A DNA stretch of 64,000 nt from NCBI RefSeq assembly GCF_000718635.1, contig NZ_JOBF01000034.1, positions 94,884 through 158,883 of the forward strand. Reading direction: 5' to 3'. Below are positions 43,838-51,560 of this stretch, piece by piece. The position numbers were made by a program, and so were the translations under genes. The notes below the pieces were generated by a model. That model ran no database searches. It worked only from the letters and a program-made list of their open reading frames with translations, and was not told the origin of the DNA. Each line of letters starts with the position of its first letter. Positions within the stretch are counted from its first letter, which is position 1. The DNA comes from Streptomyces varsoviensis. GTDB taxonomy: Bacteria > Actinomycetota > Actinomycetes > Streptomycetales > Streptomycetaceae.

Positions 43838-44071
43838 TCAACTGCCGTGACGGGTCAACAAGGAATCGGGGACTTCCGACAGAATGTCGGGTTCACGAGC
43901 CCCACGGTGAGCGAAGTGCAGATCTTCCCGGGCACGCGTGCACAGGACAAGAAGGCGGAGCCGAGCTTGCACGCTGGTCGCGTCCTCCGTATACGCGTCC
44001 AAATCCGGAACGAAAACGCTGTCGAACTCCAAGCCCTTCATACTGGCCGCATTCACGATCCTGATGGGGCG
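43838..44071 (-). pseudogene. C-terminal remnant of a superfamily I helicase
   Basis: The frame contains RIVNAASMKGLEFDSVFVPDL, the motif V region of UvrD-like helicases (KGLEFD), then LLVLCTRAREDLHF, motif VI, and a short tail. Everything upstream is missing: the frame runs directly from a TGA that ends a methyltransferase fragment. Only about 75 residues remain, so it is a scar of a deletion. Confidence 0.75.
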
Positions 44072-44200
44072 TCACAGGGGCGGAACCTTCGGGGCGGCGC
44101 ACTGTCCCAGGAGCAGTACGGGCCGGAAGCCGGCGGCTTCGATGCCCGAGGCCAGGCCGCCCCCGCCCGCGCACAAGTCCACGAACCGTAATCCGCTCAT
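44072..44200 (-). pseudogene. N-terminal fragment of a DNA cytosine-5 methyltransferase
   Basis: ATG 44200 opens MSGLRFVDLCAGGGGLASG, motif I (SAM binding) of C5-cytosine methyltransferases, and after about 30 residues continues into GQCAAPKVPPL and a TGA at 44072. Motifs IV (PCQ) to X are absent. The start overlaps the vsr stop (ATGA), the normal coupling of such a pair. The reading frame then continues into the helicase remnant, so a deletion fused the two genes. Confidence 0.8.
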
Positions 44201-44652
44201 AGGCCCCCGCCCCCCTGCTGTCGTTTCTCTCTGCTTGCCTTCTCGCGGTCGACGGCCGCGACCACCTGGCGCATGACGGCGTCCGGCGACTCGTGTTCCC
44301 AGAAGCGCAGTACTGTCCAGCCCTCGGACAGAAGCTGTGCGTTCGTCTCCCGGTCCCGTTCGATGTTGCGGTCGAGCTTCTGTCGCCACCATTCCGCGTT
44401 CGCCTTGGGGCTGGTGGCGTGTTCCGGGCAGCCGTGCCAGAAGCAGCCGTCGATGAGGACGGCGAGTCGTGTGCGGGTGAACGCGATATCGATCTTGCGT
44501 CTGCGCATGCCCGGCACCGGATAGTGAGTCCGGTAGCGGTACCCGGAGGCGTGAAGGAGCTGCCGCACCGCCCGTTCGGCGCTCGTGTCCTGGTTGGTCT
44601 GCCGGCTCATCCGAGCCGAGACGTCGGGGCTGGAAGGGGGTGCGTTGCGCAT
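44197..44652 (-). CDS. vsr: Very short patch repair endonuclease Vsr
   Basis: The 151-residue protein is a complete Vsr: RQTNQDTSAERAVRQLLHASGYRYR, the catalytic Asp in MRRRKIDIAFTRTRLAVLIDG, the zinc-binding CFWHGC, and SPKANAEWWRQKLDRNIERD. Vsr nicks at T:G mismatches made when 5-methylcytosine deaminates. Its partner methyltransferase directly downstream is truncated, so the endonuclease is now orphaned unless another C5 methyltransferase exists elsewhere. Confidence 0.92.
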   Translation of the reverse strand: MRNAPPSSPDVSARMSRQTNQDTSAERAVRQLLHASGYRYRTHYPVPGMRRRKIDIAFTRTRLAVLIDGCFWHGCPEHATSPKANAEWWRQKLDRNIERDRETNAQLLSEGWTVLRFWEHESPDAVMRQVVAAVDREKASREKRQQGGGGL

Positions 44653-44709
44653 CGCTCCAGTGTCCTACCCGGCACTGTCACGGTCCATGAGGTCGGAGGC
44701 GCACGGACC

Positions 44710-46239
44710 TCAGCGTTGTTGTCCCGGAGGTGGCGGATACGCGCCGTAGGGGGCATGTGTCCCGTATGGGGGCTGCGGGCTGTATGGGGCTTGTGGTGCG
44801 TGTGAGGCTTGCGGGCCGTATGGGGCGGGTGGTTCGTACGGGCCGTATGGGCCGTACTGCGGTTGCCACGGGGGCTGGGGGGTGGCGTGGGTCAAGGCTG
44901 GTTGGGCTATGGGTTTGCGTTGCCAGAGGTGGTGGAGGAGTTCTTGTTCTCGGGCGGTGAAGTCGGGGCCCGCGGTGCCGCGGTAGGCGCGTTGGCGGAG
45001 GAAGGCCAGGGACGTGGCGAAGGAGATGTACTCCGTCACGGCGCGGGCCGCCTCGGGGCCGCCGGTGCGGCGGGCCAGGTGGCGGGCTATGCCGCGGGCG
45101 CGGATCGAGGACAGGGCGATCGGTTCGGGCGGGGTGAGCCAGCCGGCGGCCTGGTAGGCGGGCAGGTGGGTGCGTATGGTCCGTAGCTCGTTCTGGCGGG
45201 ACCAGACGGTCAGCCAGGTCAGCACGCCGAAGACCGGGACCATGAAGAGCCCGTAGACCACGAGGAAGCCGAAGCCGGGCAGGGCCGACGCGCCGTTCCA
45301 GACGCCGTGCAGGACCATCGCGGTCAGCAGGGCCGCCAGCGGCACCACGACCCGCGGGACGCGGCGCCGCGGCGCGAACGTCGCAGCGAGGCCGAAGCCG
45401 ATGCCCGTCATCGACGTGAAGAGCGGGTGCGCGAACGGCGACATCAGCACGCGGATGAAGAACGTCGCCATCGTGGTCGACTGCATGCCCGAGTACCCGA
45501 AGTTCTGGTCCGAGGCGAAGGCGTTGCCCAGGTAGAGGATGTTCTCGGTGAACGCGAAGCCCGTCGCCGTGATGCCCGCTATGACGACCCCGTCGACGAT
45601 GCCGTTGAAATCCCGGCGGCGGAACAGGAACAGCAGCAGCACCGCCGCCGCCTTCGCCGACTCCTCCACCACCGGCGCCACGAACGTCGCCCCCCACGTG
45701 TTCGCGTCGGCGTGCTGCGCCGCGTCCACCGTGTTCAGCAGCCACTTCGTGGCGAAGCCATTCGCCAGCAGCGCGACCAACGTCGCCGCGCACGCCCCCC
45801 AGGTGAATGCGAAGCCCAGGTCACGCCAGGGTTTCGGCTCCACCCGGTCCATCCAGCGGAACGCCGCCACCAGCAGCGGTACGGGCAGCACGGCCAGGCC
45901 GAGCCCCACCAGGAACCCCTCGGTGCCCGTCTGCTCGCGTACGAGCGCCAGGATCACCAGACCGGACAGGGCGAGCAGCATGATCAGCGCCGTGGCCCGC
46001 AGCGCCTTGTTCTCCCACAGCGCCCGGCGCGGCTTGTAGTGCCAGCCGGACGGCGCCGGCACCGCCTCGAACCGCGGCCGCCGCTCGTACGCCGGCACCG
46101 CGAACTGAGCCGGCTGCTGAACTTGGTCCCCGGTCGGCCGGCCGGCCATCGGCTCCGGGCCCCGGGGCGCGGTCGGTCCCCAGGGCTGAGCAGCGGCGGA
46201 GCGGTCGGTCGGCTGACGGGGAGGCGGGGACTCAGGCAC
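44710..46239 (-). CDS. PrsW-family intramembrane metalloprotease
   Basis: The product has 509 residues. A Pro-rich head is followed by about nine transmembrane segments. Conserved PrsW features are visible: VAPVVEESAKAAAV (EExxK), FAFTENILYL, SPFAHPLFTSMTGIG and VLHGVWNG, giving Glu and His metal ligands. The C-terminus is a Tyr/Pro/Gly repeat tail (QYGPYGPYEPP...). In Bacillus PrsW cuts anti-sigma RsiW; here a role in regulated intramembrane proteolysis is inference. GTG 46239 follows TAGGGT at a leaderless distance. Confidence 0.9.
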   Translation of the reverse strand: MPESPPPRQPTDRSAAAQPWGPTAPRGPEPMAGRPTGDQVQQPAQFAVPAYERRPRFEAVPAPSGWHYKPRRALWENKALRATALIMLLALSGLVILALVREQTGTEGFLVGLGLAVLPVPLLVAAFRWMDRVEPKPWRDLGFAFTWGACAATLVALLANGFATKWLLNTVDAAQHADANTWGATFVAPVVEESAKAAAVLLLFLFRRRDFNGIVDGVVIAGITATGFAFTENILYLGNAFASDQNFGYSGMQSTTMATFFIRVLMSPFAHPLFTSMTGIGFGLAATFAPRRRVPRVVVPLAALLTAMVLHGVWNGASALPGFGFLVVYGLFMVPVFGVLTWLTVWSRQNELRTIRTHLPAYQAAGWLTPPEPIALSSIRARGIARHLARRTGGPEAARAVTEYISFATSLAFLRQRAYRGTAGPDFTAREQELLHHLWQRKPIAQPALTHATPQPPWQPQYGPYGPYEPPAPYGPQASHAPQAPYSPQPPYGTHAPYGAYPPPPGQQR

Positions 46240-46351
46240 TCGAAGACCCTAACCAGGGGGGAGTGGGAGATAGTCGGATTATGGCCGCCAACGCTGACAA
46301 CGCTGGCAACGCCGCCAATGCTGACAACGCCACCAGCGGGGCCATCAGCCC

Positions 46352-47299
46352 TCAGCGGCGACGGAACAGCAGGTCATGGACCACATGGCCCTTGTCCAGG
46401 CCCTGGCCCTCGAACCGCGTCAGCGGCCGGAACTCGGGGCGCGGCGCGAAACCGCCCTCCGGCTGTACGTTCTCGAAGTGCGGATCGGCATCGAGCACCT
46501 CCAGCATCTGCTCCGCGTACGGCTCCCAGTCCGTCGCGCAGTGCAGCACCGCTCCCGGAGCCAGCCGCGCCGCGGCCAGCGCCAGGAACTCCGGCTGAAT
46601 CAGCCGCCGCTTGTGGTGCCGCTTCTTCGGCCACGGGTCCGGGAAGTACACCCGCATCCCCGCGAGCGCGTCGGGCTGGAGCATCTCCCGCAGCAGGATG
46701 ATCGCGTCACCATTGGCCACCCGCACATTGGCCAGCCCGGCCCGCTCCGCCAGGCTCAGCAGATTGCCCTGGCCCGGCGTGTGCACATCGCAGGCCAGGA
46801 TGCCCGTGCCGGGGTCGGCCGCCGCCATCCGCGCCGTCGCCTCGCCCATGCCGAACCCGATCTCCAGCACCACCGGCAGTTCCGGGTCGCCGAAGAGCTC
46901 TCCGAGGTCCAGCTTGCGCAGCCCGTCGATGTCCAGCCCCCACTGCGGCCACAGGCGGCGCAGCGCGTCGCCCTGGCCCGCGGTCACGCGGCTGCGGCGC
47001 GGCTGGAACGAGCGGATGCGGCGCTCATGATGCGAACCCGCCGGGTCCGGCGCGGGGCCGTCGGGGAACATCGGCGCCCGACGGTCACGTATGCGCCCCC
47101 CGGAGTCCGCCCCGGATAGCTCCCGGGAGGGCTCAGCAGCCCCGGTCGTCGCCCCGGTCGCCAATCCGTCAGACGCGTCAGACGCATCAATCGCCACGAC
47201 CGGGTCAGACGCGCTCGCCCCCTCGGTCACATCAGTCTCGGGGGCAGCCGGGTGCGGAGCGCGGTTCGCACTGGGGTTCGCGGTGGGGTTCTCGGACAC
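46352..47299 (-). CDS. trmB: tRNA (guanine-N7-)-methyltransferase TrmB
   Basis: The 315-residue enzyme methylates G46 of tRNA. The SAM motif VVLEIGFGMGEATARMA, GILACDVHTPGQGNLL, and YFPDPWPKKRHHKRR are diagnostic. The first 75 residues are a low-complexity Ala/Ser/Asp extension not found in most TrmB proteins. The GTG start at 47299 lies about nine bases after TAGAAT (reverse strand), indicating a leaderless transcript. A short repeat-rich gap separates it from the oxidase gene upstream and from prsW downstream. Confidence 0.93.
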   Translation of the reverse strand: MSENPTANPSANRAPHPAAPETDVTEGASASDPVVAIDASDASDGLATGATTGAAEPSRELSGADSGGRIRDRRAPMFPDGPAPDPAGSHHERRIRSFQPRRSRVTAGQGDALRRLWPQWGLDIDGLRKLDLGELFGDPELPVVLEIGFGMGEATARMAAADPGTGILACDVHTPGQGNLLSLAERAGLANVRVANGDAIILLREMLQPDALAGMRVYFPDPWPKKRHHKRRLIQPEFLALAAARLAPGAVLHCATDWEPYAEQMLEVLDADPHFENVQPEGGFAPRPEFRPLTRFEGQGLDKGHVVHDLLFRRR

Positions 47300-47337
47300 A
47301 ATTACTCGATTCTACGGAATCCGGGAAGCAGCCGAAT

Positions 47338-47420
47338 CTACGGAGGTCGATGGCACGGAGGTCGATGGCGCGGGGGCAGACGGTATGGAGGTCGATGGCA
47401 TGCAGGCAGACGGCACGGGC
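47338..47420. repeat. Short degenerate repeats between trmB and oxidase gene
   Basis: GGAGGTCGATGGC occurs three times with ACGG/GCAGACGG fillers. No gene or clear signal is visible in the 158-bp gap beyond the trmB promoter at its left edge. Confidence 0.5.
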
Positions 47421-47457
47421 CGGACGGCGGTGGCACGGAAGCCGACGCCCGTAGGGC

Positions 47458-48675
47458 CTACTCTCCGCCGCCCATCGCCGCCAGCGCCCGTCGCGCCACC
47501 TCCCTGCCGATCGGCAGCGACGCCGTAGCCGCCGGTGACGGCGCGTTCAGCACGTGCACCACCCGCGGCGACTCGGCGAAGAGGAAGTCGTCCACGAGCG
47601 TCCCGTCCCGCAGCACCGCCTGGGCCCGCACCCCGGCCGCCGCCGGTATCAGGTCGTCCTCGGCCACCTCCGGGAGCAGCCGGCGCACCGACTCGGTGAA
47701 GGCCCGCTTGGACAGCGAGCGGCGCAGCTCGCCCGCCCCGTAGCGCCAGTGGCGGCGCGCTATCCGCCACGCGCCCGGGTACCCCAGGGTCCCGGCCAGC
47801 TCCCCAGGCCGTACGGTCCGCCAGTCGTACCCCTCACGGGCCAGGGCGGGGACGGCATTGGGGCCGACGTGCACGCCGCCGCCCACGCCTCGGGTGAGAT
47901 GGACCCCGAGGAAGGGGAACGCCGGATCGGGCACCGGGTACACCAGGCCGCGCACCAGGTCCGTACGGGACGGGGCCAGCTCGAAATACTCACCGCGGAA
48001 CGGCACGATCCGCATCCCCGGGTCGTCCCCGGCCAGCCGCGCCACGTGGTCGCAGCGCAGCCCCGCGCAGTTCACCAGGGCACGCGCCCGTACGACCTCG
48101 CCCGCCGCCGTACGGACCGCCACCGCCGAGCCGCGCCGGCCGATCACCCGGGCCTCCGCCCCATAGCGCACCGAGGCCCCGGCGTCCGTCGCCAGCTCCG
48201 CCAGCCGCCGCGCCACCGAGCCGAAGTCGCATACGCCCGTCGTACCCACATGGATCGCCGCGAGGCCGCGGACATGGGGCTCGAACTCCGCTATCTGGGC
48301 GCGGCCCAGCTCCCGCACCGGGATGCCGTTCTCCCGGCCGCGCTGGACCAGAGCGTGCAGCCGCGGCAGCTCCGCCCGCTCCGTCGCGACGATCAGCTTG
48401 CCCGTGACCTCGTGCGCGATGCCGTGCTCGACGCAGAACTTGACCATCTCCGCCGCGCCCCGCATCGCGAACCGCGCCTTCAGCGACCCCGGGCGGTAAT
48501 AGATGCCGCTGTGGATCACGCCGCTGTTGCGGCCGGTCTGATGGCGGGCCGGGCCGGACTCCTTCTCCAGCACGGTCACGCGCGTCCCGGGCGCGGCACG
48601 GGTGATCGCATACGCCGTCGACAGGCCGACGATCCCGCCCCCGATCACCAGCACATCGCACTCGTACGCCGCCAC
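47458..48675 (-). CDS. lhgO: L-2-hydroxyglutarate oxidase-like FAD enzyme
   Basis: The 405-residue protein has a DAO-type fold: CDVLVIGGGIVGLSTAYAI at the N-terminus, ESGPARHQTGRNSGVIHSGIYY (the flavin region characteristic of LhgO), IVPFRGEYFELA and GVHLTRGVGGGVHVGPNAV. It would oxidise L-2-hydroxyglutarate to 2-oxoglutarate at the membrane. GGGAGG precedes tandem GTG codons at 48678 and 48675; I chose 48675 for spacing. Transcribed toward trmB. Confidence 0.88.
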   Translation of the reverse strand: MAAYECDVLVIGGGIVGLSTAYAITRAAPGTRVTVLEKESGPARHQTGRNSGVIHSGIYYRPGSLKARFAMRGAAEMVKFCVEHGIAHEVTGKLIVATERAELPRLHALVQRGRENGIPVRELGRAQIAEFEPHVRGLAAIHVGTTGVCDFGSVARRLAELATDAGASVRYGAEARVIGRRGSAVAVRTAAGEVVRARALVNCAGLRCDHVARLAGDDPGMRIVPFRGEYFELAPSRTDLVRGLVYPVPDPAFPFLGVHLTRGVGGGVHVGPNAVPALAREGYDWRTVRPGELAGTLGYPGAWRIARRHWRYGAGELRRSLSKRAFTESVRRLLPEVAEDDLIPAAAGVRAQAVLRDGTLVDDFLFAESPRVVHVLNAPSPAATASLPIGREVARRALAAMGGGE

Positions 48676-49070
48676 CACGTCACCTCCCGCCCCGATTCCC
48701 CCGAGGCGCCGCACCGGCCCCTCTCCCAGCGTTCCCCATCATGGCGCGTGCCACTGACAACGCCACTGACATGGGGGTGAAATCCAAGGGCCGCCGGGGT
48801 TCGCGCCGGCTGGGATCGGGCCGGCGGACGGGCCGCCGGGCCTCGGGCCGCCCCGAAGGGCGCCGCCCGGCCTCGGGCCGCCCCGGAACCGTGCCGCCCG
48901 GCCTCGGGCCGCCGAGACGCCCGTCCTCCGGTACGTACGTACGGGCGCGGGGCCACACCAACGGGCCCGGCTCCCTCACCCGGCCCACCCATCCACCGGC
49001 CCGCGCTCGCCCGTCGGCCCGCTCCCGCCCGTCGCTTCGCTCCCGCCCGAACCGCCCCCGCCCGCCTTCC
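48676..49070. other. 395-bp gap with about 30-bp GC repeats
   Basis: No gene is seen. Three copies of a unit containing CCTCGGGCCG start at 48841, 48871 and 48902, separated by about 30 bases. The left end should hold the promoter of the oxidase gene. Confidence 0.5.
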
Positions 49071-50516
49071 TCACGCCGGCGTGACCAGCAGCGGGCGCGC
49101 CCGTTCCCGCAGTTCGACGACGCGGGGCTCGTCGCCGTACGGCTCCAGGCGGTGCAGCAGGTCGCGCACGTACTCCGTGGTGCGGGCCGAGGAGATCCGG
49201 CCCGCCACCTCCACCGCCCGCGTACCGGCCGCGCACGCCGCGTCCAGATTGCCCGATTCCAGCTCGGCGACGGCCGAGACGACCAGGCGCAGACCGTGCG
49301 AACGGACGTATTCCTCCGTCGGCCGGGCCAGCGCCTGCTCGGTGAAGCGCTGCACCTGACGCGGCATCTTCAGGTCGCGGTAGCACTCCGCCGCGTCGGC
49401 GGCGAACCGTTCGTGGGAGTAGAAGTCGAGCCAGGAGGGGTCGCCGTCGCCCTGCCGGGCCCGTTCCAGCCACCCCTCGGCGGCCTTCAGGGCCGTGCCG
49501 CAGGCGGGCCCGTCGTTCGCCTTCGCGTGGGCGCGCGCCTCGACCAGCCGGAAGAAGCTCATGGTGCGCGCCGTGGCGAGGCCGCGGTTGCGCTCCAGGG
49601 CGGCCTGGGCGAGGTCCACGCCCTCGTCCGCGAACCCCCGGTACGTCGCCTGGAGGCTCATCGACGCCAGCACGTACCCCCCGAGCGGCACGTCCGCCGC
49701 CGCCCGCGCGAGCCGCAGCGCCTGGATGTAGTAGCGCTGGGCGGCCTCCTGCTGGCCGGTGTCGAAGGCCATCCAGCCGGCGAGGCGGGTCAGTTCGGCG
49801 GTGGCGCCGAAGAGCGAACGCCCCACGTCGTCGCTGTACGAGCCGAGGAGCAGCGGCGCGGCGTCGACCCGCAGGCATTCGGGCACCATCGAGGAACGCC
49901 AGTCCCCGCCGCCGTACTTGGAGTCCCAGCGGCGCGCGTCGTCCGCGGCCTCGCGCAGTTTGTTCACGTCGGAGTGGCCCACGCGCTGGGGTAAGCCCTC
50001 CGGTCCGCCGCCCGCGTCCGCCTCCCGGGCGACCTGGTGGGCCTCGCGCGCCACCGAGCCGTCGGCCGGGGTTATCAGCCAGCGGGACGCCGGGGTGGCG
50101 TACGCGCTGACGGAGAAGGAACCGGCCAGGCTCTGCCAGATGCCGCCGCCTCCGCGCCGCCCGGCCAGGTCCAGCCGGTAGAGGTCCGTGGCGGCCCGTA
50201 CGGCCTGGCCCACGTCGCGCGGGAAGGCGAGACCGACCTCGGGCGCGGGGTCCGCGTCGGCCAGCCCGATCTCGTGCAGCGGCACCGGGCGGCCGAGTTT
50301 GCTGCCGATCGCGGCGGCGATCAGGTGGGGCGCGGCGCCCTGGGGCACCATGCCCTTGGACACCCACCGCGCGACCGACGTCTTGTCGTACCGAAGCGTC
50401 AAACCGCGCTGGGCGCCCAGGTCGTTGACCCTGCGCGCGAGACCGGCGTTACTGATCCCCGCGAGGGCGAGTACGGTCCCGAGCTTCTCATTCGGCCCGC
50501 GTAGCTCCCTGGACAT
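49071..50516 (-). CDS. NsdA-like TPR regulatory protein (sporulation-associated)
   Basis: The 481-residue protein starts [20 protein letters not shown] with a helix-turn-helix-like N-terminus ([13 protein letters not shown], then [18 protein letters not shown]), followed by a conserved middle ([29 protein letters not shown]) and TPR-like helices to the end ([36 protein letters not shown]). This is the Streptomyces family of NsdA, NsdB and the sporulation-associated SCO4114; position in the genome favours the last. NsdA-type proteins restrain sporulation and antibiotic production. GAGGGG precedes the ATG. Confidence 0.88.
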   Translation of the reverse strand: MSRELRGPNEKLGTVLALAGISNAGLARRVNDLGAQRGLTLRYDKTSVARWVSKGMVPQGAAPHLIAAAIGSKLGRPVPLHEIGLADADPAPEVGLAFPRDVGQAVRAATDLYRLDLAGRRGGGGIWQSLAGSFSVSAYATPASRWLITPADGSVAREAHQVAREADAGGGPEGLPQRVGHSDVNKLREAADDARRWDSKYGGGDWRSSMVPECLRVDAAPLLLGSYSDDVGRSLFGATAELTRLAGWMAFDTGQQEAAQRYYIQALRLARAAADVPLGGYVLASMSLQATYRGFADEGVDLAQAALERNRGLATARTMSFFRLVEARAHAKANDGPACGTALKAAEGWLERARQGDGDPSWLDFYSHERFAADAAECYRDLKMPRQVQRFTEQALARPTEEYVRSHGLRLVVSAVAELESGNLDAACAAGTRAVEVAGRISSARTTEYVRDLLHRLEPYGDEPRVVELRERARPLLVTPA

Positions 50517-51560
50517 GCGCACCCCTCGCCAGCACCGACGGCCGCCCCGGCATAGGCGCGAGGCATTCGTAAACCCAGCGTAGTTCCCCGCATCCCTACC
50601 GTTAAGGGGTGAAGACCCGGATGGCGGGATTCTGGTCCACATGCACGTGCAGTGAGGGGCATGTGCTCCGCCTGTGTGTGGCCGTGCGCCTACCGTGCGC
50701 TCTGCCCGGCTCGTCGCGGGAGCGCTTCCATGGGAGTTGCGTGGGTCGGCCCGCTGTACTGGATCGAGTGGGCTGGGGGACACCGCCGCCTCATTCCCCG
50801 CGGGCGGCGGAACGGTCCGGGGGGCGGAGTCCGCCTCCCGGACTGTGACATCGCGGTCCGGGCATCGGGGACGCACGCGCCCAACTGGGGCGCGGCCGAG
50901 TTTGGCTGAATATGGTGCATGCCGTTGTGGCCGGCGCGCACGGTCGAGCCGAACTCCCGCCCGGGCCGGGGAGGGGGCGGCCCGGCGGGTAACGGCCTGG
51001 TGCGCATCGGTCCAATGGGTCGGGCCCGGTGTGCGGCGGTCCGGTGCACGGCAGCCCGGTGCACGACGGCCAGGCCGCCCCTCTCCCTTCCGCGCGCCCT
51101 CAACTTCCGCGTTTATGCGCCTTTTCCGGACGGCGGCGCGGCCGCGAACCGGCTGCCGCCCGGCTACGAAGCGGTTGCGACCCGGCTACGAACCGGCTGC
51201 GCCCCTGGGATGGTTCGGTGCCCCGCCGCGGCCCCTCCCCGCACCCGCGCGGCCCCCTCCCTGCCCCTCTCCACCCTCTCGTGACCCACTCGCCACCCGC
51301 CGCGCTCCCACGCGCCCCGCGCGTCGCCATCCTGCGCACGCCCCCTATGCACCTCCGGCGCGCCGCTCGCGCGCCCCACTCGTGGCAGCATGGACCCAGC
51401 ACGGTCCATGACGGTGCGGCATTGCGGCATTTCGCCCCAGTTGAGGCCGAGTTGGTCGATAAGGCGTGATCAACACGCTGACCGAGCGGTGCCGAAACTG
51501 TCAGCCTCTTGTGCATGATGACTGCTACCTGTTGATTGTCCACACCCTGTGGAGGCGGCG
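50517..51560. other. 1-kb intergenic region, mostly without signal
   Basis: Apart from a possible 59-codon gene at 50730-50909 and the promoters for both flanking genes, I see no convincing coding frame here. The 50940-51420 part is GC-rich with irregular codon structure in all frames. Around 51460-51560 the sequence becomes AT-richer and probably contains the promoter of the asparagine-synthase-like gene. Confidence 0.5.
50730..50909 (+). CDS. Possible small protein (59 aa)
   Basis: ATG 50730 with GGGAG seven bases upstream opens a 59-codon frame starting [17 protein letters not shown], with four tryptophans in all, an Arg/Gly-rich middle and the end [11 protein letters not shown]. Third positions are mostly G or C and the composition is unlike a random shadow frame. 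It precedes the asparagine-synthase-like gene by 650 bp. The family is unknown. Confidence 0.5.
   Translation: MGVAWVGPLYWIEWAGGHRRLIPRGRRNGPGGGVRLPDCDIAVRASGTHAPNWGAAEFG

Noticed and set aside
48645..48992. Reverse-strand frames upstream of the oxidase gene
   Set aside because: They run through the 30-bp GC repeats with Arg/Pro/Gly composition and no plausible start or domain.
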